Positions 17,779-26,891 of a stretch of 64,000 bases of DNA are shown here, in pieces (position 1 is the stretch's first letter; each line of letters begins with the position of its first letter). The stretch comes from Flavobacterium paronense (GTDB taxonomy: Bacteria; Bacteroidota; Bacteroidia; Flavobacteriales; Flavobacteriaceae). The notes beneath the pieces were generated by a model that did no database searches, was not told where the DNA came from, and saw nothing but the letters and a program-made list of their open reading frames with translations. The stretch spans positions 2,852,001 through 2,916,000 of the forward strand of contig NZ_JAUFQN010000019.1 in the NCBI RefSeq assembly GCF_030409795.1, given 5' to 3'. Both the position numbers and the translations under genes were made by a program.

Positions 17779-18771
17779 TTATTTGTTTAATAATATAGCT
17801 GCTTCCTTTGCAAAATAAGTCGAAATCAAACTCGCGCCAGCACGCTTGATGCACATCAATTGTTCCATCATAATCTTGTCGTGATCGAGCCAACCTCTTT
17901 CTGAAGCTGCTTTAATCATAGCATATTCGCCCGAAACATGAAAGACAGTTACCGGAACATTAACGGCATTTTTGACTTCGCGAACGATATCCAAATAAGC
18001 AATTCCGGGTTTTACCATTACCATGTCGGCACCTTCTTCAACATCCATAAGTGCTTCTTTGATGGCTTCGATGCGGTTGGCATAATCCATTTGATAGGTC
18101 TTTTTGTCTTTTGGAATTTCGGCATTATCAACTGGTGCGCTATCTAAAGCATCTCGAAACGGACCATAAAATGCCGAAGCATACTTAGCAGAATAACTCA
18201 TAATACCAACATTTGAAAATCCGGCAGCATCTAATCCTTGACGCAGTCTTAAAACTCTTCCGTCCATCATGTCACTTGGTGCTACAAAATCGGCTCCGGC
18301 TTGAGCGTGAGAAACTGCCATTTTAACGAGAGCTTCGTTAGTTGCATCGTTGGCGATATCTCCGTTTTCAATGAGGCCATCGTGACCATAAATTGAGTAT
18401 GGATCTAAAGCCACATCAGGCATAACAATCATTTCCGGGCAAGCTGCTTTGATAGCTTTAATGGCTTGCTGCATTAATCCGTTTGGATTCCATGCTTCTT
18501 TTCCGGTATTGTCTTTTAGGCTTTCATCAACTTTTACATAAATGTTTATGGCTCGGATTCCGAGAGCAAATATTTCTTTTACTTCTTTTACAGTTAAGTC
18601 AATTGAACGACGGTAAATTCCAACCATTGATGGAATTTCGGATTGATAGTTTTCGCCTTCTGTAATGAACATTGGGAACATAAAATCACTTGGACTTAAA
18701 GTTGTTTCGCGAACTAAAGAACGAATACTTTCGTTTGCTCTTAGTCTTCTGCCTCTTTGTAGTGGGAACAT
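17779..18771 (-). CDS. hemB: Porphobilinogen synthase HemB
   Basis: Condenses two 5-aminolevulinates to porphobilinogen. Start taken at 18771 (MFPLQRGRR), which gives the family's usual 330 residues; the frame extends 9 codons further. Schiff-base lysines are Lys196 (SYSAKYASAFYGPFR) and Lys254 (VMVKPG). The metal loop reads DVALDPYSIYGHDG (119-132), aspartate-rich as in magnesium-dependent enzymes of plants and some bacteria, not the cysteine-rich zinc type. Last heme gene of the minus-strand operon. Confidence 0.96.
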   Translation of the reverse strand: MFPLQRGRRLRANESIRSLVRETTLSPSDFMFPMFITEGENYQSEIPSMVGIYRRSIDLTVKEVKEIFALGIRAINIYVKVDESLKDNTGKEAWNPNGLMQQAIKAIKAACPEMIVMPDVALDPYSIYGHDGLIENGDIANDATNEALVKMAVSHAQAGADFVAPSDMMDGRVLRLRQGLDAAGFSNVGIMSYSAKYASAFYGPFRDALDSAPVDNAEIPKDKKTYQMDYANRIEAIKEALMDVEEGADMVMVKPGIAYLDIVREVKNAVNVPVTVFHVSGEYAMIKAASERGWLDHDKIMMEQLMCIKRAGASLISTYFAKEAAILLNK

Positions 18772-18830
18772 AATTTTTAGTTTTTCTCGCAAAGGCACAG
18801 AGGCGCAAAGCGAATGTTTGTTTACCTTTT

Positions 18831-19733
18831 TTAAATCCAGTTTATTGGATTTTCTAATACTTTAATTAATTTTTCTTCCTCGCTTCCGACTTCTGGATGA
18901 TGGTCGTATACCCATTGCACATGCGGTGGTAAACTCATCAAGATGGATTCGATTCTTCCATTGGTTTTTAAACCAAATAAAGTTCCTTTGTCGTGCACCA
19001 AATTGAATTCGACATAGCGACCACGACGGATTTCCTGCCAGTTTTTTTGTGCTTCAGTATACTCTAAATCTTTTCTTTTTTCAACAATTGGGACGTAAGC
19101 TTCTAGGAAACTATTGCCAACTTCCGAAACAAAGTTAAACCAATTTTCCATTGTCATTTCTGCTGACTCTTTACAATAATCAAAGAACAAACCGCCTATT
19201 CCGCGCGCTTCTTTTCGGTGTGCGTTCCAGAAATAAGTGTCGCATTGTTTTTTGTATTTTGGATAAAATTCTGGATTGTGTTTGTCGCAAGCGCTCTTAC
19301 AGGTTTGATGAAAATGTTTTGCGTCTTCTTCAAACAGATAATATGGCGTTAAATCCTGTCCACCACCAAACCACGAATTTATTATATTTCCAGCAGCATC
19401 GTACATTTCAAAATATCTCCAATTGGCATGAACGGTTGGCACCATAGGGCTTTTTGGATGAATGACCAAGCTCAATCCGCAGGCAAAAAAATCGGCTTCT
19501 CCAACGTTGAACATCTTCTGCATGGCTTCTGGTAATTTACCGTGAACAGCCGAAATGTTTACACCTCCTTTTTCAAAAACATTTCCATTTTCAATCACAC
19601 GCGTTCTTCCGCCACCTCCTTCTGGTCGTTCCCAAATGTCTTCACGGAATTTAGCAACGCCATCAACCGCTTCTATACCGGAAGTGATTTGGTCTTGGAG
19701 TTGGAGTATGTATTGATAGAATTTATTTTTCAT
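18831..19733 (-). CDS. hemF: Oxygen-dependent coproporphyrinogen III oxidase HemF
   Basis: Converts coproporphyrinogen III to protoporphyrinogen IX with oxygen in the cytoplasm. The 300-residue protein shows the hallmark stretches GGGRTRV, HANWRYFE, FGGGQDLTPYY, the histidine-containing EEDAKHFHQTCK and GIGGLFFDY. No HemN is seen in the window, so this locus is equipped for aerobic heme synthesis. The upstream GNAT gene overlaps its start by 11 bases. Confidence 0.96.
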   Translation of the reverse strand: MKNKFYQYILQLQDQITSGIEAVDGVAKFREDIWERPEGGGGRTRVIENGNVFEKGGVNISAVHGKLPEAMQKMFNVGEADFFACGLSLVIHPKSPMVPTVHANWRYFEMYDAAGNIINSWFGGGQDLTPYYLFEEDAKHFHQTCKSACDKHNPEFYPKYKKQCDTYFWNAHRKEARGIGGLFFDYCKESAEMTMENWFNFVSEVGNSFLEAYVPIVEKRKDLEYTEAQKNWQEIRRGRYVEFNLVHDKGTLFGLKTNGRIESILMSLPPHVQWVYDHHPEVGSEEEKLIKVLENPINWI

Positions 19734-20271
19734 TATAATACTCTGATTTCAATAATCCAAAATAAACTATGTCTTCTAAAACTCCTTCTTGGTTTTTGAA
19801 TTCCTCACGTAAAATTCCTTCTTCCTGAAAACCATGTTTTAGAGCGATTCTTTGGCTTCCATAATTGATTTTTGAAGTGCAGATATACACTTTATTCATC
19901 CCTAATTTGGTAAAACAAAATGTTATTATTTGATAAACTGCATTTGAAATAATTCCTTCCCCTTCAAAATCAGCATCAATAAAATAGGCTAATTCACATT
20001 TGAGAATATCATTGTTGACGTTTTTAATACAAACATATCCAATCAAAATATTGGTTTCTGTATTCCTTATGTAGAAATAATAACCTTCATTATTTACTTC
20101 CTTTTTAACATTCAACGCAATAAAATTGGTTGTTTTATCTATATCCGAACAACTGGAAACAGTAACCGGAAATGTTTTCTCTATGTGGTTCTTATTCTTA
20201 ATGATAAGTTTAAAAAACTCTTCAGGAAGAATATTTTGAATTGATTCTATTTTCCAGTTTTCGAATTTCAT
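19723..20271 (-). CDS. GNAT acetyltransferase, RimJ/RimL type, inside the heme operon
   Basis: A 182-residue acetyltransferase with the GNAT core: a VCIKNVNN beta segment, an acceptor strand with the ADFEGEGIIS acetyl-CoA loop, and a C-terminal ALKHGFQEEGILREEF helix-strand typical of the RimJ/RimL group (Acetyltransf_3). It shares one base with hemE and overlaps hemF by 11, so it is a true operon member. Substrate unknown; a link to heme enzymes is inferred only from position. Confidence 0.85.
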   Translation of the reverse strand: MKFENWKIESIQNILPEEFFKLIIKNKNHIEKTFPVTVSSCSDIDKTTNFIALNVKKEVNNEGYYFYIRNTETNILIGYVCIKNVNNDILKCELAYFIDADFEGEGIISNAVYQIITFCFTKLGMNKVYICTSKINYGSQRIALKHGFQEEGILREEFKNQEGVLEDIVYFGLLKSEYYNEK

Positions 20272-21296
20272 TACGATTTATATTCTTTCACAGCTTCCAC
20301 AAAAGCTTTGGCATGATCAACCGGAATATTTGGTAAAATTCCGTGACCAAGGTTTACTATGTAATTGTCTTTTCCGAATTCATTAATCATTTCATGCACC
20401 ATTTTTTTGATGGTTGGAATTGGGGAAAGTAATCGACTTGGGTCAAAATTTCCTTGCAATGTGATTTTACCGCCAGATAAATATCGGGCGTTTCTTGGAG
20501 AACAAGTCCAGTCAACTCCTAGCGCTGATGCCTTACTCTTTGCCATATCGTTCAAAGCAAACCAACATCCTTTTCCGAATACAATTACTTTAGTGTCTTC
20601 TGCTAAAGCATCAACGATTTGGTTGATGTATTTCCATGAGAATTCCTGATAGTCAACTGGTGATAACATACCGCCCCAAGAATCAAAAATCTGAATAGCA
20701 TTACAGCCTGCTTTTACTTTTTCTTTTAAATATAGAATTGTAGTGTCTGTAATTTTTTGCAATAATGTATGCGCCGCAACTGGATTTGAAAAACAAAATC
20801 CTTTGGCGGTATCAAAACTTTTAGAACCCTTCCCTTCAACAGCATAACAGAAAATCGTCCATGGTGAACCTGCAAAACCAATTAATGGAACCTCATCATT
20901 CAACATTTCTTTGGTTAATTTTATGGCGTCGAAAACGTAACCTAAAGTTTCGTGAACATCGGGAACAAAGGTTTTATTTACATCTTCCATTGAGCGAATC
21001 GGATTTGGAATAATTGGGCCCAAATTGTCTTTTAGTTCAACGTGAATTCCCATTGCGCGTGGCACAACTAGAATATCCGAAAACAAAATTGCAGCATCTG
21101 GTTTTACAATTCGGATGGGCTGAACTGTAATTTCGGCTGCTAATTCCGGAGTTTCGCAACGAGTAAAGAAATCATATTTGTCGCGCAAAGCTCTGAACTC
21201 TGGTAAATATCTTCCGGCTTGACGCATCATCCAAACTGGTGGACGTTCAACGGTTTCGTTATTTAGGGCTCTTAAAAAAAGGTCGTTTTTAATCAT
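20271..21296 (-). CDS. hemE: Uroporphyrinogen decarboxylase HemE
   Basis: Removes four acetate carboxyls from uroporphyrinogen III to give coproporphyrinogen III. The 341-residue TIM-barrel enzyme has the N-terminal signature [15 protein letters not shown] (about 19-33), the catalytic aspartate in FSDILV and [12 protein letters not shown]. It follows hemD by one base and abuts the GNAT gene. Confidence 0.97.
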   Translation of the reverse strand: MIKNDLFLRALNNETVERPPVWMMRQAGRYLPEFRALRDKYDFFTRCETPELAAEITVQPIRIVKPDAAILFSDILVVPRAMGIHVELKDNLGPIIPNPIRSMEDVNKTFVPDVHETLGYVFDAIKLTKEMLNDEVPLIGFAGSPWTIFCYAVEGKGSKSFDTAKGFCFSNPVAAHTLLQKITDTTILYLKEKVKAGCNAIQIFDSWGGMLSPVDYQEFSWKYINQIVDALAEDTKVIVFGKGCWFALNDMAKSKASALGVDWTCSPRNARYLSGGKITLQGNFDPSRLLSPIPTIKKMVHEMINEFGKDNYIVNLGHGILPNIPVDHAKAFVEAVKEYKS

Positions 21297-21297
21297 T

Positions 21298-21966
21298 TTA
21301 TTGTCTATAATATTCGATACTTTTCATTGTGGTATTTTCAATATTGGGTTGATTCGCAATAATTATATTTGGTGTTACATATTTTAAAGCTTCGGCTGTT
21401 GTGTTGCCAATGCAAAAGCAAATTTCATCTTCAATTTTATTCTCCTGTAAATAACTTTCTACTGCTGACGGACTGAAAAACAAAATACCATTAGGCACAA
21501 AATCAATTTTATATGATGTCAAAAGCGTTTCGTAAACCTCAAATTCATTTAATTTAATTTTAGCTAACTGTAAAGCTTCTGGCAAAACATCTCTTCGAAT
21601 AGTTCCGCAGAAAAAAGTGAAACTATTTTTTGAATATTGGTTACAAATAATAGAAGCTAATTCAGCAGCATAATCTGAATATTCGATAACTTGAAAATCA
21701 TTTTGTTTTAATATTGCCTTTGTTTTTTCGCCTACACAAAAACATTTTTTGGTTTTAATTTCGGCTATTTTATTATTTCGAAGAACGCTTTCGACTGCAT
21801 TTTGACTGGTAAAAATCAAATAGTCGTTCATTGAATCAATTTCAAATATTTTTCTTTGAATGCTGATAAAATCTTCTTCAAATATTGTAAAATTCGCGCT
21901 TAACATTAACTGCTTTTGTTTTTCTGAAAGCTTCTTTGTTGAGACTATGCGAATTTGATTTTGCAT
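21298..21966 (-). CDS. hemD: Uroporphyrinogen III synthase HemD
   Basis: Cyclises hydroxymethylbilane with D-ring inversion. Sequence conservation in HemD is poor. The 222-residue length, the two alternating alpha/beta halves (FTSQNAVES and [11 protein letters not shown] are the two equivalent ligand loops) and the position between hemC and hemE make the call secure. It shares its first base with the last base of hemC. Confidence 0.92.
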   Translation of the reverse strand: MQNQIRIVSTKKLSEKQKQLMLSANFTIFEEDFISIQRKIFEIDSMNDYLIFTSQNAVESVLRNNKIAEIKTKKCFCVGEKTKAILKQNDFQVIEYSDYAAELASIICNQYSKNSFTFFCGTIRRDVLPEALQLAKIKLNEFEVYETLLTSYKIDFVPNGILFFSPSAVESYLQENKIEDEICFCIGNTTAEALKYVTPNIIIANQPNIENTTMKSIEYYRQ

Positions 21967-22889
21967 TACTTTTTCAATTCGTTTTTGATTTTAGCCATCA
22001 AATCTGATCCACCATTTTCTATAATTTCGTTAGCTGAATTGAATCCTAACTTTTTCCACTCAGATATATCAACTTTTTTATCAATTTCCAGTTTTTGTTT
22101 TCCGTCTATTGATAACAAAACACCTTTAAAATCTATTGTGTCTTCTTCTTCGTTATATTTAGCCAACGCTCCTATTGGTGCTGTACAGCCGCCTTCGAGT
22201 GTTCTCAAAAACTGACGTTCAATATAAGTGCAAATTTCGGTTTCAATATCGTTTAGTTGGGAAACTGCATCAATAGTAAACGCATCATTTTCCATGGCAA
22301 CAATAACCATAGCACCTTGTGCCGGTGCCGGAATCATCCAATCTAAATTGATAAAACTGTCCGGTTTTATATTAATTCGTTCCAACCCTGCTGCGGCAAA
22401 AACAGCTCCATTCCAATCGTTATTTTTTAGTTTTTGCATTCTGGTATTTACGTTACCACGTAGATCAACTACAGTATGATTTGGATATTTATTCCACCAT
22501 TGCGATTGACGCCGTAAACTTCCGGTTGCAATCGTTGCTTCAGAATTAAGAAAATCGAGATTGCCTTTGTGTACAAGTATATCCAAGACATTGGCACGTT
22601 CTAATACTGCTGCCTGCACGATTCCTTTTGGCAAAGCCGTTGGAACATCTTTCATTGAATGCACCGCAATGTCGACTTGCCCATTTATCATGGCAATATC
22701 TAAAGTTTTTGTAAAAATTCCAGTGATTCCGAGTTCGTAAAGTGGTTTATCTAGAATGATATCACCATCCGATTTCACCGCTATGATTTCAGTTGCATAA
22801 CCTAAATCTTGTAGTTGCTTTTGAACGGTATTTGCTTGCCAAAGTGCCAGTTCACTATCACGAGTTCCTATTCTGATTTTTTTGGTCAT
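21966..22889 (-). CDS. hemC: Hydroxymethylbilane synthase HemC
   Basis: Polymerises four porphobilinogens on a dipyrromethane cofactor. Cys235 in LEGGCTAPIGA carries the cofactor, and Asp81 in HSMKDVPT is the catalytic aspartate. Arginine-rich substrate loops (GTRDSELAL, ATGSLRRQSQ, DLRGNVNTR) are present. Full length at 307 residues. One base separates it from hemA. Confidence 0.97.
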   Translation of the reverse strand: MTKKIRIGTRDSELALWQANTVQKQLQDLGYATEIIAVKSDGDIILDKPLYELGITGIFTKTLDIAMINGQVDIAVHSMKDVPTALPKGIVQAAVLERANVLDILVHKGNLDFLNSEATIATGSLRRQSQWWNKYPNHTVVDLRGNVNTRMQKLKNNDWNGAVFAAAGLERINIKPDSFINLDWMIPAPAQGAMVIVAMENDAFTIDAVSQLNDIETEICTYIERQFLRTLEGGCTAPIGALAKYNEEEDTIDFKGVLLSIDGKQKLEIDKKVDISEWKKLGFNSANEIIENGGSDLMAKIKNELKK

Positions 22890-22890
22890 T

Positions 22891-24147
22891 TTATTTAGAA
22901 GAAGTTTCTATCTGAAATATTTTCTCAATCCATTCGATACTCTCATCCACCATAGTATTATCGTCTTTTAAATGACTGGCAAAATGATTGGTTATTTTTT
23001 GTATGATTCTAGTACTAATTAGTTCGGCTTGTTCTTCGTCAAAATTGGAGAACTTTTTTCTTTGTACATTCAATTCTGACTCTTTAATTGAATTGAGTTT
23101 TTCTTTTAAGGCGTGAATTGTTGGGGCAAATTTTCTTTGTTTGGTCCAAGCCAAAAATTCCTCCATAATTTCTTCTATGATAACTTCAGCAGCTGGAATA
23201 TGTTTTTTGCGATTTTCTAATGTCTCATCTGTCATTTGTGATAAATGATCCATATGCACTAAAGTAACACCTTCAACAGTAGTAACATTTTCGTTTACAT
23301 TTTTTGGTATAGACAAATCTAAAATCAACAATGGCTTTTTTAGATTCAAAATAGCTTTGTCTACTGTTGGGTTTTGTGCACCAGTTGCTACAACTAATAC
23401 ATCAGCTTTTTGAATTTCCAATTGCAAATCAGCATAGTCTTTAACCACTACATCTAGCTTTCTCGCCAATCGTTCTGCAGTATCTTTAGTACGATTAATT
23501 AAAGTTATCTGCTCGTGTTTAGTATGTTTAACTAAATTCTCGCACGTATTTCTGCCGATTTTCCCTGTGCCGAAAAGTAAAATGTTTTTATTAGCAATAT
23601 CGTCAACATTACTAAAAATATACCGAACGGAAGCAAAAGAAACGGATGTAGCGCCTGATGAAATTTCGGTTTCATTTTTAATTCTTTTACTCGTTTGAAT
23701 AACCGCATTGACCAATCGTTCTAAAAAAGCATTCACCAAATTCATCGATTTACTTTCTACAAAAGCTGATTTAATTTGACTTATAATTTCAAAATCCCCG
23801 AGAATTTGACTATCTAAACCAGTTCCAACTCGAAACATGTACCGAACTGCTTCTTGGTTTTTATAGATGTGGGCCACTTTTTGAAAATCTTCTACAGTAC
23901 CTTGACTATTATCACAGAGTAATTTGATTAATTGAAATGGATGTTGAGCAAAACCATAAATTTCGGTACGGTTACAGGTAGAGGTTACTAGTAAAGATTC
24001 AATGCCTTCTTGTTGAGCCTGAATTAAAACATTCTTCTTAGCGCTTTCGTCTAAGCTGAATTTTCCTCTAATGTCGGCATCGGCTTTCTTATAACTTAAG
24101 CCAACAACATAAAAAGTACTATGTTTCGAAATGTTTCCGTTTTCCAT
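22891..24147 (-). CDS. hemA: Glutamyl-tRNA reductase HemA
   Basis: First committed step of tetrapyrrole synthesis by the C5 route. Catalytic Cys58 sits in TSTCNRTEIYG. An NADP-binding Rossmann segment (LFGTGKIGRNTCENL, about 190-205) and the C-terminal dimerisation helices follow. At 418 residues it is full length. It is the first gene of the hemA-C-D-E-GNAT-F-B operon and has its own promoter, divergent from the AraC regulator. hemL, the next pathway gene, is not in the window. Confidence 0.97.
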   Translation of the reverse strand: MENGNISKHSTFYVVGLSYKKADADIRGKFSLDESAKKNVLIQAQQEGIESLLVTSTCNRTEIYGFAQHPFQLIKLLCDNSQGTVEDFQKVAHIYKNQEAVRYMFRVGTGLDSQILGDFEIISQIKSAFVESKSMNLVNAFLERLVNAVIQTSKRIKNETEISSGATSVSFASVRYIFSNVDDIANKNILLFGTGKIGRNTCENLVKHTKHEQITLINRTKDTAERLARKLDVVVKDYADLQLEIQKADVLVVATGAQNPTVDKAILNLKKPLLILDLSIPKNVNENVTTVEGVTLVHMDHLSQMTDETLENRKKHIPAAEVIIEEIMEEFLAWTKQRKFAPTIHALKEKLNSIKESELNVQRKKFSNFDEEQAELISTRIIQKITNHFASHLKDDNTMVDESIEWIEKIFQIETSSK

Positions 24148-24173
24148 ATTTTGCTCTTTACCTAAAAGAGGAA

Positions 24174-24181
24174 CAAAGTTA
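24174..24181 (-). promoter_or_regulatory. Promoter of the heme operon (hemA)
   Basis: On the minus strand TAACTTTG fits TAnnTTTG, preceded at a 21-base spacing by a TTG; 26 bases before the hemA start. It lies back-to-back with the araC-type promoter, so a regulator binding here could govern both directions. Confidence 0.65.
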
Positions 24182-24251
24182 TCGTTATGTGTTTTACAAA
24201 AACAACGCTAAAAGAACTTTTTGTGTCGCTGTGAGTTATTTTTGTACTCAA

Positions 24252-24283
24252 TTGTATTTTTATCGTTATTTCTTTTAATTTTG
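24252..24283 (+). promoter_or_regulatory. Promoter of the AraC-type regulator
   Basis: TTG (24252-24254), 21-base spacer, TAATTTTG (24276-24283). It gives a leader of roughly 90 bases before the start at 24376. A second weaker box, TATTTTTG, lies at 24237-24244. Confidence 0.6.
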
Positions 24284-24375
24284 TACTGAAATCAAGTAAT
24301 TATTTGGTTCTTATGTAGATTTATTCTAAATAAATATTTGCAATACTTACTTGTCCTTTTTCAAAAAATATCGCT

Positions 24376-25248
24376 ATGGGTTCTAAAGAAATAATAACAA
24401 TCGAGAATGATTTTACCCTAATTCGTTTTCAGAATGATACGGATGAAATTTCTACATTTCAAAGTCCTGTTAATATAGGATTAATTCAATTTCATTTCGG
24501 ATTAAAAGGAAGTGCCAAGTTCATTTTTAACAATGGTAATTATACATTAGATTTAAATGAAGAGAAATGTTTGTTGTTTTATAATCCAGAAAAAGAATTG
24601 CCACTCAATATTGAAATTGCGCCAAAATCCTGGTTAATAACCATACTGGTTTCTATCAAAAAGTTTCATGGCTTGTTTACAACTAATGCAGAACACATTC
24701 CGTTTTTGAGTCAGGAAAACAAAGACAAGAAATACTATAACGAAAGTGACGTGAGTCCATCGATGGCCATTGTATTAAACCAAATGTTTCATTACAACCT
24801 AAATCCTTCGATAAAAAATCTATACTATAAAGGCAAAGGATATGAATTGCTAAGTTTGTTTTTTAACCGAAACGAAGATCCAAATGCTGAGCAATGTCCG
24901 TTCTTGATAGACGAAGAAAACGTATTGAAAATTAAAAAAGCTAAAGAGATTATTATTGCCAATATGGCTGAACCACCGAGCTTGGAATCGCTAGCCAATC
25001 AAGTTGGGCTAACCTTGAAAAAATTAAAAATGGGGTTCAAACAAATTTATGGCGATACCGTTTACGGTTTTCTTTTTGATTACAAAATGGAGTATGCTCG
25101 ACAACTTTTAGATTCTGGTTCCTATAATGTTAACGAAGTTGGATTAAAAATCGGATATAGTACCGGAAGTCATTTTATAGCAGCATTCAAGAAAAAATTT
25201 GCCACTACACCAAAGAAGTATTTAATGTCAATGAGTCAAAACAATTAA
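24376..25248 (+). CDS. AraC-family transcriptional regulator in the heme locus
   Basis: A 290-residue regulator. Residues 1 to about 175 are an N-terminal sensing domain of no recognised ligand type. Residues about 188-288 are the AraC double helix-turn-helix (SLESLANQVGLTLKKLKMGFKQIYG and then the VGLKIGYSTGSHFIAAFKKKF-type second motif). It lies between divergent hemA and the downstream hemH-hemJ genes, so control of heme synthesis, perhaps by iron or heme, is a reasonable inference. Confidence 0.85.
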   Translation: MGSKEIITIENDFTLIRFQNDTDEISTFQSPVNIGLIQFHFGLKGSAKFIFNNGNYTLDLNEEKCLLFYNPEKELPLNIEIAPKSWLITILVSIKKFHGLFTTNAEHIPFLSQENKDKKYYNESDVSPSMAIVLNQMFHYNLNPSIKNLYYKGKGYELLSLFFNRNEDPNAEQCPFLIDEENVLKIKKAKEIIIANMAEPPSLESLANQVGLTLKKLKMGFKQIYGDTVYGFLFDYKMEYARQLLDSGSYNVNEVGLKIGYSTGSHFIAAFKKKFATTPKKYLMSMSQNN

Positions 25249-25279
25249 AAAAAGTTATTACTTTATAAAAAAAGCCAAA

Positions 25280-26296
25280 ATGAAAGGAGTATTATTAGTA
25301 AATCTGGGATCTCCAGAAAGTCCAACAGCAAAAGATGTAAAGCCTTATTTAGATGAATTTTTAATGGATAAATACGTTATTGACGTGCCATTTTTATTAC
25401 GTGCTTTATTAGTTCGAGGAATCATTTTACAAACGCGACCTAAAAAATCAGCTGAAGCGTATGCTAGAATTTGGACCAGTGAAGGTTCGCCTTTGATTGT
25501 GATTTCAAAAAGAATGCATAAGAAGGTTCAAAGCTTAGTTGATATTCCAGTTGCTTTAGCAATGCGTTATGGAACGATTACTATCATGAAAGGATTGCAG
25601 GAATTACATGATAAAGGGGTGAATGAAGTCATGCTTTTACCATTGTATCCACAACACGCAATGGCATCTACAACTACAATTGTGGTTTTGGCAGAAGAAT
25701 TGAGAGCAAAACACTTTCCTGAAATGAAATTCACGAATGTTCCAGCATTTTACAACAAGCCCGACTACATTCAAGCATTAGCCAATTCTATTAAAAAGCA
25801 TTTAGACACCTTTGAATATGATCATTTGTTGTTTTCGTATCATGGCATTCCAAAACGGCATATTCGTAAAACGGATATTACAAAATCACATTGTAAAATA
25901 GATGGTTCGTGTTGCAACACTGAATCACCAGCGCATGAATTTTGCTATCGCCATCAGTGTTATGAAACCACTAAACAAGTAGTGAAATTGTTGGGAATTC
26001 CAGAAGGAAAATACAGCCAAACTTTTCAATCTCGTTTAGCGGGCGACAAATGGTTAACACCATACACCGATGTCGAAATCAACAAAATGCCCGAGAAAGG
26101 CATTAAAAAACTAGCTGTTGTAACGCCAGCTTTCGTTGCTGACTGTCTTGAAACTTTGGAAGAAATTGCCATGGAAGCAAACGAACAGTTTTTACATCAC
26201 GGTGGTGAGGAATTTATGGCAATTCCATGCATGAACGATGGCGATGCGTGGTGTAAAACCGTTGCGAATTGGATTAAGGACTTTCAAAAAGAATAG
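25280..26296 (+). CDS. hemH: Ferrochelatase HemH
   Basis: Inserts ferrous iron into protoporphyrin IX. The 338-residue protein has the N-terminal LLVNLGSP signature, the catalytic His188 in FSYHGIP and Glu291 in DCLETLEE. A loop at 205-227 holds five cysteines (205, 211, 212, 222, 227), a pattern that could bind a [2Fe-2S] cluster, as reported for an internal segment of some bacterial ferrochelatases. It lies 31 bases after the AraC gene and 23 before hemJ, probably one transcript. Confidence 0.96.
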   Translation: MKGVLLVNLGSPESPTAKDVKPYLDEFLMDKYVIDVPFLLRALLVRGIILQTRPKKSAEAYARIWTSEGSPLIVISKRMHKKVQSLVDIPVALAMRYGTITIMKGLQELHDKGVNEVMLLPLYPQHAMASTTTIVVLAEELRAKHFPEMKFTNVPAFYNKPDYIQALANSIKKHLDTFEYDHLLFSYHGIPKRHIRKTDITKSHCKIDGSCCNTESPAHEFCYRHQCYETTKQVVKLLGIPEGKYSQTFQSRLAGDKWLTPYTDVEINKMPEKGIKKLAVVTPAFVADCLETLEEIAMEANEQFLHHGGEEFMAIPCMNDGDAWCKTVANWIKDFQKE

Positions 26297-26319
26297 CAAA
26301 AAGAAAAAAGACATTTTAA

Positions 26320-26865
26320 ATGGATCTCTACAACTACATAAAATCATTACATCTTATTTTTGTAATCACTTGGTTTGCGGGTTTATTTTACATTGTTCGC
26401 TTATTTGTATATCAAATAGAAGCCAACGACAAGCCATCTCCAGAAAAAGAAATTCTGCTAAAACAATACAAAATCATGACGTATCGGTTATGGTACATCA
26501 TTACTTGGCCAAGTGCCATTTTAGCTACGTTGTTTGCGATTTGGTTATTGATTTTAATGCCTGCTTGGTTACAGATGCCTTGGATGCATGTTAAGTTGGG
26601 GTTTGTAGTTTTGCTTATTGCTTACCAAATAAAATGTCATTTAATCTACCAAAAATTACAAAACGACACCTTCAATTATTCTTCCAACTTCATGCGATTA
26701 TGGAATGAAGGTGCAACGATTATTCTTTTTGCCGTAGTTTTTTTAGTAATTTTAAAAAATGCTTTCAACTGGATTTATGGTGTAATCGGAATTGTTCTGT
26801 TTTCGATTTTGATAATGTTAGGTTTCCGATTCTATAAAAAAATTAGAGAAAGAAACAAAAGCTGA
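26320..26865 (+). CDS. hemJ: Protoporphyrinogen oxidase HemJ
   Basis: A 181-residue membrane protein of the HemJ/UPF0093 family that oxidises protoporphyrinogen IX to protoporphyrin IX. Four or five predicted helices; the conserved first-helix histidine is His11 (SLHLIFVITWFAGLFY), and the RLWYIITWPS segment follows. It lies directly after hemH and completes the pathway (HemF then HemJ then HemH). Confidence 0.9.
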   Translation: MDLYNYIKSLHLIFVITWFAGLFYIVRLFVYQIEANDKPSPEKEILLKQYKIMTYRLWYIITWPSAILATLFAIWLLILMPAWLQMPWMHVKLGFVVLLIAYQIKCHLIYQKLQNDTFNYSSNFMRLWNEGATIILFAVVFLVILKNAFNWIYGVIGIVLFSILIMLGFRFYKKIRERNKS

Positions 26866-26891
26866 ACACTTCTTTCTGAACACTGAACACT

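Noticed and set aside
18772..18798. Nine-residue longer HemB
   Set aside because: HemB normally begins at the MFPLQRGRR segment; the extra codons have no family support.
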